A stretch of 56,155 nucleotides of DNA from Mycobacterium asiaticum (GTDB lineage Bacteria; Actinomycetota; Actinomycetes; Mycobacteriales; Mycobacteriaceae), in contig NZ_LZLQ01000142.1 of the NCBI RefSeq assembly GCF_001673315.1, positions 1 to 56,155 on the forward strand, given 5' to 3'. The notes under the pieces were generated by a model. It made no database searches. It was not told the DNA's origin and was given only the letters and a program-made list of their open reading frames with translations. Of the stretch, positions 15,824 through 24,942 are shown piece after piece. A program made the translations under genes and the position numbers. Every line of letters starts with the position of its first letter. Position 1 is the first letter of the stretch.

Positions 15824-17053
15824 TCACCCACCGGCGCCGAACTCGATTGGCACGGCGATCGGGCCGCCCAGCGCGTTGACCGGTTTCCACGGAGCCGGAC
15901 CGGTGCGGCGGGCGTTGGGCATCCGCCGCGTCATGACCCTCAGGGCCTCGGCGAGTTCGAGACGGGCCAGATTGGCGCCCAGACAGAAGTGCATCCCGGC
16001 GCCGAACGTCTGGATCGGCGGTGCACCCTGGCGGCAGATGTCGGGGCGATCCGGCTCGCGATAGACGGCGGGATCGCGGTTGGCGGCTCCGGTGTTGATC
16101 ACCACCAGTGTGCCGGCCGGAACCAGGACGCCGGCGATCTCGACATCCGCGAGGGCAGTTCGCAGGGTCACGAAGGTGATGGGCGAATGGCGGATCAGTT
16201 CTTCGACGGCACCGGCTGCCAACTCGGGGTGCTCGCCGAGCAGGGTCCACTGCTCGGGATGATCGCACAGCACATGTGCCGCCGCACCCAACTGCATACG
16301 AGTTGTATCCGTGCCGCCCAACAGCAGTGCGGCGACGAGCGATCGGAGTTCGTCGCCGCTGAGGCGGTCACCGTCGTCTTCGGCCTGGATCAGCGCGGAG
16401 ATCAGATCGTCGGTCGGGTTCTGCCGTCGCCGCGCGACCATGTTGTCGATATACGTGTCGAGCGCTTCCCAGGCGGTCATAATCGCGGGCGCCGTACTGG
16501 CGGCATCCCAGCTGAATGCTTTCAAGATGTCGTCCGCCCAGTCGGAGAACAGTTCCCAGTCTTCGGCGGGTGCTCCGAGTAGCGCGCAGATGACCGGGAT
16601 CGGGTACCGGCGGGCCACGTCGGCCACCACATCGCAACGGCCCCTGGTGATTTGGCGATCGACCAGCCCGGTGATGACATCGGTCATCATGGTGCGCAAC
16701 CGCGCGGCGGCTTTGGGAGTGAAGGCTTTGCTCACCAGTCGGCGCAGCCGACGGTGTTGGTCTCCGTCGAGGCTGAGGATGTTGACGGCGACGCGGTCCC
16801 ACACCGGTCCGGACGTAATACCCTGTGCGGCAAGGAACATGCCTTGCGGGACGCGCAACCGCGGGTCGCGTAGCGCGGCGTGCACCAGGTCGTAGGTGAG
16901 CAGCTCGGGTCCGTAGGGTCCCATCGCGATAGGTGCCCGCGCGCGGGCCTCGCGGATGATCGCGTGGGCTTCGTCGGGGTGTTGGGCGTGTTCGTAGTTG
17001 ACGGTCGGTAGGCCGGCGTCGAAGACGTTGGGTCGATCGATAGTGGTGGTCAT
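15824..17053 (-). CDS. Cytochrome P450
   Basis: A 409-residue soluble bacterial P450. The I-helix oxygen-activation motif is LLLGGTDTTR, the K-helix ExxR is in EELIRH, and the heme ligand is Cys357 in FGAGMHFCLG. The ATG at 17053 (MTTTIDRP) gives the standard length; the frame is open further upstream but that extension is not P450-like. It needs a ferredoxin and reductase, not present here. It is divergent from the LuxR-cyclase regulator and upstream of the PP2C and flavoprotein genes. The substrate is unknown; lipids or steroids are the usual mycobacterial substrates. Confidence 0.92.
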   Translation of the reverse strand: MTTTIDRPNVFDAGLPTVNYEHAQHPDEAHAIIREARARAPIAMGPYGPELLTYDLVHAALRDPRLRVPQGMFLAAQGITSGPVWDRVAVNILSLDGDQHRRLRRLVSKAFTPKAAARLRTMMTDVITGLVDRQITRGRCDVVADVARRYPIPVICALLGAPAEDWELFSDWADDILKAFSWDAASTAPAIMTAWEALDTYIDNMVARRRQNPTDDLISALIQAEDDGDRLSGDELRSLVAALLLGGTDTTRMQLGAAAHVLCDHPEQWTLLGEHPELAAGAVEELIRHSPITFVTLRTALADVEIAGVLVPAGTLVVINTGAANRDPAVYREPDRPDICRQGAPPIQTFGAGMHFCLGANLARLELAEALRVMTRRMPNARRTGPAPWKPVNALGGPIAVPIEFGAGG

Positions 17054-17057
17054 GCCG

Positions 17058-17122
17058 CTCAGCCTCTGCCGGCGGGAGGAGAAAACCATCGGGGACAACA
17101 CGCAAATGTGGCAGCGGCTGAG
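17058..17122. promoter_or_regulatory. Spaced inverted repeat in the P450/LuxR-cyclase divergent region
   Basis: CTCAGCCTCTGCC at 17058-17070 and GGCAGCGGCTGAG at 17110-17122 are complementary at 12 of 13 positions, 39 bases apart. The left arm touches the P450 start region. It could be bound by the divergently encoded LuxR-type regulator, which is speculative. The remaining intergenic sequence to 17257 shows nothing clear. Confidence 0.3.
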
Positions 17123-17257
17123 TCTGCGGTTACGGCGATAAAGAGCGAGATGACCGTGCCGTGAGCGCAGAGCCAAAGCGCCCACGACCAGCACGCGGGG
17201 TCCGAATACGGGATTTCCCCGATGTTTTCTGGTGGCCGCCGGCCGAATCTGGCTAGC

Positions 17258-20200
17258 ATGACCGAAACGCATCCACGTGTGGACGCACCGCCGGTGAACT
17301 GGGGTGAATTGGGTGTGAGCGGGCTGCCGACCGGGACGGTCACCATGCTGCTCGCCGATATCGAGGGTTCGACGAGGCTGTGGGAAACCCAGCCGGCGGA
17401 GATGACGGCGGCGGTTGCGCTGTTGGATCGCACGCTCGACGGACTACTCGCAACTTACGGCGGGGTGCGGCCGGTCGAGCAGGGCGAAGGCGACAGCTTC
17501 GTCGTCGGGTTCGCTCGTGCCAGCCAGGCTGTCGCCTGTGCCTTGGACCTGCAGCGTGCGCCGTTGGCGCCGTTGCGGTTTCGTATCGGCCTGCACACCG
17601 GTGAAGTGCAGTTGCGCGATGAGAACAATTACATCGGTCCGACGGTCAATCGGACCGCGCGTCTTCGTGACCTCGCCCACGGCGGCCAGACCGTCCTGTC
17701 CGGCACCACCGAGGATCTGGTCGTCGATGCGCTGCCGGCGGATGCGTGGCTGACCGATCTCGGGACGCACGAGCTGCGCGGTGTTGCGCGCCCCGAGCGG
17801 GTCGTACAGCTCTGCCACCCAGACATCAAGAACAACTTTCCGCCACTAAACACTCCGAAAAGGCCGGTCGGCGAACATCTTCCGGCGCAACTCACCAGTT
17901 TCGTCGGGCGCAGCGGCGAGGTTGCCGACTTGCGTCAGATGGTCGCCGCCGAGCGGCTGGTTGTCTTGACTGGGACCGGCGGCGTGGGAAAGACGCGACT
18001 CGCCATCCAGGTAGCCGGCCAACTGACCGCCGATTTCGATGCCGGAGTCTGGTTTGTCGATCTGGCACCGATCACCGACCCGGGCCTCGTCCCAGCTACG
18101 GCGGCCGAAGCCGTGGGCCTCTCCGAGCAACCGGGAAGGTCGACGACGGAGGCGGTCGCACGGTACGTCTCGGACCGTCGGATGTTGATGGTGTTGGACA
18201 ACTGCGAGCACTTGGTGGACGCGGTTGCCGTTTTCGTCACCGTGTTGCTGGGTGCCTGTCCGAGCCTCACGCTGCTGGCCACCAGCCGCGAGCCCATCGG
18301 CGTGGCCGGCGAGGTGACCTGGCGGGTGCCGTCGCTGTCGTTAGAAGACGAAGCCGTGGACCTGTTCGTGGACCGGGCGCGCCGCGTGCGTCCCGACTTC
18401 GCCACCCCCGACGACCAGGTCTCCCAGATCGCCCAGGTCGCCCAGGTCCGGGAAATCTGCCGACGCCTCGACGGCATGCCGCTGGCCATCGAATTGGCGG
18501 CGGCTCGGGTGCGGGCGTTGTCGCTGGACGAGATCGAAGGAAGTTTGACTGACCGCTTCCGCCTGCTGACCGGTGGGCGGCGCACGGCCGTGCGCCGTCA
18601 GCAGACGTTGCGCGCGTCGGTGGACTGGTCCCACGCTCTGCTCACTGAGCCCGAACAGGTGTTGTTTCGCAGGCTCGCGCCGTTCATGGGGGGATTCGAT
18701 CTCACTGCGGCCAGGGCCGTCGCGGGAGACAACGCCTTCGAGCGCTTCCAACTGCTCGACCAGTTGACGCTGCTGGTGGACAAGTCGCTGGTGGTGGCTG
18801 ACAACACCGGTGACCGAACGCGTTATCGGTTGCCGGAGACCGTTCGTCAGTACGCGTTGGAAAAGCTCGGCGAATCCGGGGAGGCCGATGCGGTGCGCGC
18901 ACGTCACCGCGACTACTACACAACGATGGCCGCGATGCTTGATGCGCCCGCCGCCACCGGACACCAACGCCGAGTCGAGGACACCGAAGTCGAAATCGAC
19001 AATCTGCGAGCCGCTTTCGGTTGGAGTCTGGAAAATCTCGACATCGAGCTCGCGCTGCAGATCGCGTCGTCGCTACAGCCGCTGTGGCTGACCCGCGGCC
19101 GGCTGCGGGAGGGACTCGGCTGGATCGATGAGGCGCTGGCCGGCTCTGTCGAGGCCGAGGTGGCGCCGGCGGTGCTGGCGCGGGCGCTGGCCGACGCTGC
19201 TCTATTCGACGGGTGGGTCGGGGTGCCGGCGCGACGGGAACAAGCAACTGAAGCGCTCGCGATTGCTCGTCAACTCGACGACCCGGCACTACTGGTCCGC
19301 GCCCTCACCGGCTGCGTCGGCACCGCCGCGTTCGAACCCGAACAGGCGGCAACATACTTCGCCGAGGCCATCGAGTTGGCGCGCGACCTGGACGACAAGT
19401 GGCGATTGAGCCAGCTGCTCGGGTTCCAGGCGTACGCGGCAACTATGGCCGGCGCCTGCATCTCCGAGGCCGCGGCCGCCGAAGGGCGCGACCTTGCCGA
19501 GGCCATTGGTGACCGAGTCGCCTCGGGTCAGTGCCGCCTCTGGGGTATTGCCGGTGGGCGGACGATGCGCGGCGACCTCCAGGGTGCCGAGGACGAATTG
19601 CACGACCTACTCGCCGATGCCGAGGCGGCGGGTGATCTCTTCAGCCGGTTCAACGCCCTGATGGCGCTGAGCTTCGTCCTCGGGCGGCATGGCAAGACGG
19701 TTGCGGCGCTCGCCGCAGTCGAAACAGCCGTTGAGTCCGTCGCCGAACTCGGCGCGGCTATCGAGGGACTCGGCTATCTCGCGTTGGGTTGGACACTGCT
19801 GGCCGCGGGAGATGTCGCGGCCGCGAGGGACGCGCTGGCGAAGGCCTATGGTCGCATCCCGGACGCCGGCTTTGCTTCGACGAACCTGATGTGGCGAGCC
19901 CAAGGTGAGTTGGCGGCAGGCAATGTCGTCGCGGCGCGTCGTTGGGCCGATCAGGGGGTAGCGGCAACCGCTGGATATTTTCGGATGCTTGCGCTCAATA
20001 CACGTGCCCGGGTAGCCCTTGCCGAAGACCATCCGGAAAGCGTCGATGCAGCCGAGCGTGACTTGCACGAAGCGCTGGCGTGTGCGGCCGAGACGGGGGC
20101 GCAACTTGGCGTACCCGACGTTTTCGAGGGCCTTGGGGAATTGGCTGCGCGAGCGTCCAGTCACTCGGAAGCGGCCAGGCTCTTCGGCGCGGCGGAAGCC

Positions 20201-20584
20201 GTCCGTCGGCGCACCGGTGAGGTGCGGTACGCAATCCACCAGGCCGACTACGAAAAGACCGTGTCCGCGCTACGAGACGCGATGGGCCACAACGACTTCG
20301 ACACGGCGTTCGCCGAGGGTGCGGCGCTGTCGACCGCCGGGGCGATTGCCTATGCGAAGCGCGGCCGCGGCGAACGCAAACGGCCGTCCACCGGCTGGGC
20401 CTCGCTAACCCCGGCAGAGCGTGACGTCGTAGGGCTGCTCCGCGAGGGATTGGCCAACAAAGACATTGCCGCCCGGCTGTTCATCTCGCCGCGCACCGTC
20501 GAAACACACCTCACTCACGTGTACACCAAGCTCGGTCTGAGCTCCCGCGTCCAACTCGCCCAAGAGGCGGCCCGCCACGCCTGA
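17258..20584 (+). CDS. Cyclase-like/ATPase/TPR/LuxR transcriptional regulator
   Basis: A 1108-residue STAND-type regulator. Residues about 25-190 form a class III cyclase domain with metal Asp34 (LLADIEGST) and Asp79 (GEGDSF). The purine-selecting positions are Gln75 and Asn124 instead of Lys and Asp, the substitution I recall for M. tuberculosis Rv0386, so cyclase activity is probably weak or altered. An NB-ARC ATPase follows with Walker A GTGGVGKT (239-246) and Walker B LMVLDNCEHL, then a long TPR-like helical region, and a C-terminal LuxR helix-turn-helix (NKDIAARLFISPRTVETHL). The ATG at 17258 was chosen over one 36 bases upstream. Four mycobacterial paralogues share this design. It is divergent from the P450 gene. 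Confidence 0.92.
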   Translation: MTETHPRVDAPPVNWGELGVSGLPTGTVTMLLADIEGSTRLWETQPAEMTAAVALLDRTLDGLLATYGGVRPVEQGEGDSFVVGFARASQAVACALDLQRAPLAPLRFRIGLHTGEVQLRDENNYIGPTVNRTARLRDLAHGGQTVLSGTTEDLVVDALPADAWLTDLGTHELRGVARPERVVQLCHPDIKNNFPPLNTPKRPVGEHLPAQLTSFVGRSGEVADLRQMVAAERLVVLTGTGGVGKTRLAIQVAGQLTADFDAGVWFVDLAPITDPGLVPATAAEAVGLSEQPGRSTTEAVARYVSDRRMLMVLDNCEHLVDAVAVFVTVLLGACPSLTLLATSREPIGVAGEVTWRVPSLSLEDEAVDLFVDRARRVRPDFATPDDQVSQIAQVAQVREICRRLDGMPLAIELAAARVRALSLDEIEGSLTDRFRLLTGGRRTAVRRQQTLRASVDWSHALLTEPEQVLFRRLAPFMGGFDLTAARAVAGDNAFERFQLLDQLTLLVDKSLVVADNTGDRTRYRLPETVRQYALEKLGESGEADAVRARHRDYYTTMAAMLDAPAATGHQRRVEDTEVEIDNLRAAFGWSLENLDIELALQIASSLQPLWLTRGRLREGLGWIDEALAGSVEAEVAPAVLARALADAALFDGWVGVPARREQATEALAIARQLDDPALLVRALTGCVGTAAFEPEQAATYFAEAIELARDLDDKWRLSQLLGFQAYAATMAGACISEAAAAEGRDLAEAIGDRVASGQCRLWGIAGGRTMRGDLQGAEDELHDLLADAEAAGDLFSRFNALMALSFVLGRHGKTVAALAAVETAVESVAELGAAIEGLGYLALGWTLLAAGDVAAARDALAKAYGRIPDAGFASTNLMWRAQGELAAGNVVAARRWADQGVAATAGYFRMLALNTRARVALAEDHPESVDAAERDLHEALACAAETGAQLGVPDVFEGLGELAARASSHSEAARLFGAAEAVRRRTGEVRYAIHQADYEKTVSALRDAMGHNDFDTAFAEGAALSTAGAIAYAKRGRGERKRPSTGWASLTPAERDVVGLLREGLANKDIAARLFISPRTVETHLTHVYTKLGLSSRVQLAQEAARHA

Positions 20585-20608
20585 GTTACCCCTGCTCGCG
20601 CCGGAAAC

Positions 20609-21940
20609 TCAGCCGCCGCTCATCCGCTGCGACTCGGGGAGGTCGAGGTAGCGCTCGAGGTTGCGGTGCATGTTGATCACCCTGCGCTCCTCATTGGACA
20701 GCACCAGGTGGGTGAGGCCAGGTTGATGCAGTCCGCGCTGCAGGCCCGGCAGCACTCGGATGTCCTGGGTGAGCACGATGCCGGGTTCGGCGGCCTCGGC
20801 TGACATCCGGACGTCTGTCGGCTTGGTATGCCCCGCGCCCGGCGGCATCCGCGACATCAGGAACATGACCAACTCACCGCGATCGGGGTTTGGACCGGGG
20901 CGCGAACACATAACCGTCAGATGGTCGGCGTTGACCAGGAACGTCATATTCGGGAACACGTTGTACTGGTGCAGGCGGGTGATCCGGTCGGTGTCTGCCC
21001 AGTCCAGGTCGACACCGCGACTGGCTGCGAATGCCCTGGTACGGTCGGCGATCAGGTCCTGGACGGTTTGCCCGGGCCTGCGTTCGTCGGCCGGAAACGG
21101 CGTGCCCTCGGCAGCGCCCATCAGCGCACCTTGCGTGTAAACGTAGGCGTCCCAAACCTCTTCGTCGCTCAGGGCGCCGTCGAAGCGAGGACTCGGCACA
21201 CCGTAGGGCTGATCGGATTTGCCGGCGTGAATCGAGATCTGCTGCGGTGCATGGATATCGTCGACACAACGCAACAGTTCCGGATGCAGCGTCTGAACGT
21301 GGTAAGTCTCGCTGTAGCCGTCGGCAATCGTCTTCCAGTTGGCTTCGACCTCGACAGTCAGCGTTGCGTAGCAACGGAAGTCGCCGATATTGCACCATGC
21401 GATGTCCCGTGGGATCTCGTCCAGGTACTCGATCAGCGGCATCGCGTCGAGGTCGATGTTGACGAAGACCATGCCCTCGAAAGTTTCGACCCGCGCGGGC
21501 AGCAACGGAAAGTCGGACAACTTCAGTGCACCGAACCCCTTGCGGTTGGGCACCCGCTTCAGCGTGCCCGCCAGGTCCCAGGTCCAGCCGTGGTAACCGC
21601 ATTTGAGCTCGCGCAGATCCGAGCCCGAACCGACGCACAGCGAGTTGCCACGATGGCGGCAGGCGTTCTGGAATGCTCGCAACTCGCCGTCGTCACCGCG
21701 GACGATCAACACACTGATTGCGCCACAACGGTATTCGAAGTAATCACCCGGTTCGGCGACATGGTCCACCATGCACGCGATCTGCCATACCCGCGGCCAC
21801 ATCCGCTCGCCCTCCAGTGCGGCGAATGCCGGCGAGTAGTAGCGTTCGGCCGGCACCAGGGTGGGCGAGGCCGGCGGGGTGCCGATCGCGTCCTCTTCCC
21901 GGGTGCGGGCCGGATTACCCTCGGTCGTCGTCACGGGCAT
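20609..21940 (-). CDS. Rieske non-heme iron oxygenase alpha subunit
   Basis: A 443-residue ring-hydroxylating-type oxygenase. The Rieske [2Fe-2S] ligands are Cys94/His96 (CRHRG) and Cys114/His117 (CGYHGW). The catalytic domain has the mononuclear-iron ligands in SETYHVQTLH. No beta subunit, ferredoxin or reductase is encoded nearby, which fits a stand-alone homotrimeric monooxygenase or demethylase fed by shared reductases. It begins six bases after the amidohydrolase stop, so the two form an operon. The pairing suggests degradation of an N-acyl or amide-containing aromatic or aliphatic compound; this is inference. It converges with the LuxR-type regulator gene. Confidence 0.9.
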   Translation of the reverse strand: MPVTTTEGNPARTREEDAIGTPPASPTLVPAERYYSPAFAALEGERMWPRVWQIACMVDHVAEPGDYFEYRCGAISVLIVRGDDGELRAFQNACRHRGNSLCVGSGSDLRELKCGYHGWTWDLAGTLKRVPNRKGFGALKLSDFPLLPARVETFEGMVFVNIDLDAMPLIEYLDEIPRDIAWCNIGDFRCYATLTVEVEANWKTIADGYSETYHVQTLHPELLRCVDDIHAPQQISIHAGKSDQPYGVPSPRFDGALSDEEVWDAYVYTQGALMGAAEGTPFPADERRPGQTVQDLIADRTRAFAASRGVDLDWADTDRITRLHQYNVFPNMTFLVNADHLTVMCSRPGPNPDRGELVMFLMSRMPPGAGHTKPTDVRMSAEAAEPGIVLTQDIRVLPGLQRGLHQPGLTHLVLSNEERRVINMHRNLERYLDLPESQRMSGG

Positions 21941-21946
21941 GCACCC

Positions 21947-23707
21947 CTAACGCGCTCCGCGCACCAACCGACCCGGGCGGGCGCCAGTATCGATGTCCTT
22001 GCGGCGGGTTACGGTGCCGCTGACGATCGTGGCCGCGTAACCGCTTGCGCCCTGCAGGATCCGGCGACCCCCGGCCGGGAGATCGAAGGCCATGGCCGCG
22101 GGGTGCAGGGTCAGTGCATTCATGTCGATGACATTGATGTCGGCCTTCTTACCGCGCTCGATGGTGCCGCGGTCGGTGAGCCCGAACAGGTGCGCCGTGT
22201 CTCGGGACTGCTTGCGGATCACGTACTCCAGCGGCAGTTTCTCACCGCGCTGCCGGTCACGCGCCCAGTGCGTCAAGAGGAAGGTGGGATAGGAAGCGTC
22301 ACAGATCATTCCGCAATGCGCGCCGCCGTCCGACAGCCCCAACACGCCGGCCGGGTGCAACATCATTTCCCGGATTGCGTCGTGGTTGCCCTCGGCGTAG
22401 TTGAACAGCGGCAACATCAGCATGGCCGTCGCGTCCGATTCCAGCATCAGGTCGTAGAGAGTCGAGAGCGGATCCTCGCCGCGGGCCTTGGCAATCGCGG
22501 CGACGGTGCGCTCGGGCGTGGGTTCATAGTCCGGCGGATTGCCGAGCGCATACAGCCGTCCCAGCGAGTGTTGGACCATGGCGAACATGCCGTCGAACAA
22601 CTGGGTCGGGTCGATCGGCAGGTCGTCCTCGGACAGGATCGCGGCTTTGACCGCCGGATCCGCCAGGCGTTGGGCGAGTTCCTCGCGACTGCACTGGGCC
22701 TTGAGCTTGCGGTAGGTCGGCCGATGGGTGAAACCGTGATGGCCTTGGAACCCGATCATCATGCCGAATGGGCGTGCCGCGATCTGCGGATGGAGCCGAC
22801 TGCCTTCGGCGTGCGCGGCGGCCGACACGTCCAACTGTTCCCGCCACAGGTTGGGGTCGGCATCGACCTGGATCAATGCGAACGACACCGGTCGGTCGAT
22901 CTCGCGACTCAGCCGTCGCATCCACTCCAATTCCTTCTTGGGGCCGACGATGTCCTCGCCGGCGGCTCCCTGCGGTGCCAGCTCGAACACGGCCTGGCCG
23001 CCGGCGGCCATGGCGCGGCCGAGGCCGAACAATTCCTCTTCCGCGGCGAACGTGCCGGGCACCGGTTCGCCGTCCATCGCGGTGTGGGCCAGCGTCCGCG
23101 ACGTCGAGAAGCCCAGGGCACCGGCTTCGACGCCCTCGCGGACCAGTCGGCTCATCGCCTCGATGTCCTCGGGTGTGGCGGGTTCGTTGCGAGCGCCGCG
23201 CCCGCCCATCGCGTACGCACGGACGGCCCCGTGGGCGATCTGACTGCCGACGTCGACGGAGAACTGCAGTTTCCCGATCGCGTCGAGGTACTCCGGGTAG
23301 GTCTCCCAACCCCAGGTGATGCCCTCGGTCAGGGCGGTGCCGGGGATGTCTTCGACGCCTTCCATCAGCTTGATCAGCCAGTCTTCGCTACCGGGACGAA
23401 CCGGAGCGAAGCCGACGCCGCAGTTACCGGTCACGATGGTGGTGACGCCGTGGCCGCTCGAGGGCTCGAGCAGGCTGTCCCAACTGACCTGACCGTCGTA
23501 GTGCGTGTGGATGTCGACGAAGCCCGGTGCAACGATGTGTCCCGTCGCGTCGATGGTCTCGGCGGCCTCCCCGGCCAACTCGGCGCTGTCCGCGCCGCGA
23601 GGAGCGATCTCGACGATCTTGCCGTCCTTGATGCCGATGTCGGCGCGATACCGTTGCGCGCCGGTCCCGTCGACGACGGTCCCGCCAGTGATTTTCAGGT
23701 CAAACAT
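21947..23707 (-). CDS. D-aminoacylase/N-acyl-D-amino-acid deacylase family amidohydrolase
   Basis: A 586-residue metal-dependent hydrolase. The metal motif is GFVDIHTHYDGQ (His67, His69), with TGNCGVGFAP and the late SDGGAHCGMI block characteristic of the N-acyl-D-amino-acid deacylase branch. These enzymes hydrolyse amide bonds of N-acyl compounds with one or two zinc ions. The actual substrate is unknown. It is the first gene of an operon with the Rieske oxygenase. A perfect 9-3-9 palindrome 38 bases upstream of the ATG is probably the operator of a regulator encoded elsewhere. Confidence 0.88.
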   Translation of the reverse strand: MFDLKITGGTVVDGTGAQRYRADIGIKDGKIVEIAPRGADSAELAGEAAETIDATGHIVAPGFVDIHTHYDGQVSWDSLLEPSSGHGVTTIVTGNCGVGFAPVRPGSEDWLIKLMEGVEDIPGTALTEGITWGWETYPEYLDAIGKLQFSVDVGSQIAHGAVRAYAMGGRGARNEPATPEDIEAMSRLVREGVEAGALGFSTSRTLAHTAMDGEPVPGTFAAEEELFGLGRAMAAGGQAVFELAPQGAAGEDIVGPKKELEWMRRLSREIDRPVSFALIQVDADPNLWREQLDVSAAAHAEGSRLHPQIAARPFGMMIGFQGHHGFTHRPTYRKLKAQCSREELAQRLADPAVKAAILSEDDLPIDPTQLFDGMFAMVQHSLGRLYALGNPPDYEPTPERTVAAIAKARGEDPLSTLYDLMLESDATAMLMLPLFNYAEGNHDAIREMMLHPAGVLGLSDGGAHCGMICDASYPTFLLTHWARDRQRGEKLPLEYVIRKQSRDTAHLFGLTDRGTIERGKKADINVIDMNALTLHPAAMAFDLPAGGRRILQGASGYAATIVSGTVTRRKDIDTGARPGRLVRGAR

Positions 23708-23745
23708 GACTGCCTCCGCGGCACGAACCCGGGCTGGGAAATTAT

Positions 23746-23766
23746 TACGCTACGCCGCGTAGCGTA
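23746..23766. promoter_or_regulatory. Palindromic operator TACGCTACG-CCG-CGTAGCGTA
   Basis: Perfect 9-bp arms with a 3-base centre lie 38 bases upstream of the amidohydrolase ATG, at about promoter distance. Size and symmetry fit a TetR-family binding site. No TetR, GntR or MarR gene lies next to this operon; the nearest regulators are the RsbW/STAS pair and the LuxR protein, neither expected to use such a site. Confidence 0.65.
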
Positions 23767-23822
23767 TGTATGACGGTATGCGCCCGGTCAGGGCGAGTCA
23801 ATGACTCAGCAGCGTCAGGCGG

Positions 23823-24254
23823 TCAACTGGTCGGTGCGGTCAGGTGGTTCCAGAGCAGCAGCACCTCAGTGCCCTGCGGTGTACCGCTGATCTCGGCCTC
23901 GTCGGCCAGTGCCTGCATCAACAGAATTCCGCGCCCACGGGAGAAATCCACAGATGATTTGTGCTGACGCCACCGGCCACGGTCTTTGACCCGGACCGCC
24001 AGCGTGTCCGAGGCGGCATCGTAGGCCGCCCGCATGTCCATCGTGCCCCGGCCGGGCAGGTCACAGTAGGCGAACTCGGCGACGTTGGCCAAGGCTTCGC
24101 TGACTGCCAGCACCAAATCACTGAACCGCTCGGCGCCCAGCGCGAAGTGTCGGTCCAGCCAATTGCGGAACTCGACGCGCAGCCGTGCAGCATTGGAGCC
24201 GTCCGCGGCGACACGCGTGCGGACGAAGCTGGATCGGTCGTCGAGAGGCGTCAT
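23823..24254 (-). CDS. RsbW-type anti-sigma factor / serine kinase
   Basis: A 143-residue HATPase_c protein. The N-box is in SEALANVAEFAY, the G1 box in VKDRGRWR, and the lid region has SRGRGILLMQALAD. Proteins of this kind bind a sigma factor and phosphorylate a STAS antagonist. The partner STAS protein is encoded 47 bases upstream on the same strand, forming a partner-switching pair. No sigma factor gene is present, so the target lies elsewhere. In mycobacteria several such orphan kinases surround SigF; which this is cannot be told. Confidence 0.85.
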   Translation of the reverse strand: MTPLDDRSSFVRTRVAADGSNAARLRVEFRNWLDRHFALGAERFSDLVLAVSEALANVAEFAYCDLPGRGTMDMRAAYDAASDTLAVRVKDRGRWRQHKSSVDFSRGRGILLMQALADEAEISGTPQGTEVLLLWNHLTAPTS

Positions 24255-24301
24255 TTTCGACCGAGGATCAGTGCGTCCAGCCCTCCGGGGTCCGAGCGGT
24301 C

Positions 24302-24679
24302 TTACGCACCAGCGATCCAGCTCAGCGCGTTGTCGAGGGTGCGGTGCAGCGAAAGCAGGCTGTCGATACCCATCAGTTTGATCGGGCGACTGGTGGCAGG
24401 TCCGTCGGCGACTACCGCGAACTTCGTGGGCGGCACGACCTCGGCTTGCCCGTTGACCAAAACGCTCAGGCCGGCCGAGGCCAAGAACTCCACCTTGCTC
24501 AGGTCCACAATCAGGGCAGCGGGCTTGACGGCCAACGCGGTCGTTATCGCCTCGGCTAACTGCGGGGCGCTGAGCATGTCCACTTCGCCGGAAACGGCCA
24601 GCACCACGGCCCCGTCTCTTTCGTGCTGTTCTACCTCGAAAGAGGCTCTATTCACCGGATCGCCGGGTTGATCGACCAT
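24302..24679 (-). CDS. STAS-domain anti-sigma factor antagonist
   Basis: A 125-residue single STAS domain with strands VVLAVSGEVDMLSAP and AALIVDLSKVEFL. Ser68 in FLASAGLSVL lies in the loop that carries the phosphorylated serine in RsbV/SpoIIAA proteins, so the switch is probably functional. It precedes the RsbW-type kinase gene by 47 bases, and the two should be co-expressed. Unphosphorylated antagonist would bind the kinase and free its sigma factor. Confidence 0.85.
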   Translation of the reverse strand: MVDQPGDPVNRASFEVEQHERDGAVVLAVSGEVDMLSAPQLAEAITTALAVKPAALIVDLSKVEFLASAGLSVLVNGQAEVVPPTKFAVVADGPATSRPIKLMGIDSLLSLHRTLDNALSWIAGA

Positions 24680-24930
24680 GCTTTATCCAAATCCGTCCTT
24701 GCGGGAAACACTGCTTTCAGACAACCACGCCAAGCCAGGGCTGTTGATTCAACCCGCCGAGCACCGCCACCGATATGCGCACCGAATACAGCGCTGCGGG
24801 AGCTAGCAGACACCGATCTTAAGCCACACGAGCTAAACCCTCACAACCGCCGTCGTCACCGATACCAATGCGCCAGCGCAAACGGGACCTCTGAGCCGGC
24901 GCAATCCGGTCAGGGACTTGTGCACGTTGG

Positions 24931-24942
24931 TAGCGTCGAAGA
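24931..24942 (+). promoter_or_regulatory. Putative leaderless -10 element of the ABC permease
   Basis: TAGCGT at 24931-24936 is followed by six bases and the ATG at 24943, the TANNNT-N6-ATG pattern. The rest of the 263-base divergent region from 24680 shows no gene and no obvious repeat. Confidence 0.35.

Noticed and set aside
20828..23773. A 981-codon open frame antisense to the Rieske and amidohydrolase genes
   Set aside because: The opposite strand encodes two complete, motif-bearing enzymes; long antisense frames are usual in GC-rich DNA and its translation shows no domain.
24680..24710. SigF-like promoter (GTTT-N17-GGATA) before the STAS gene
   Set aside because: The -10-like part lies only a few bases from the ATG and does not match GGGTA, so the start site would fall inside the gene.
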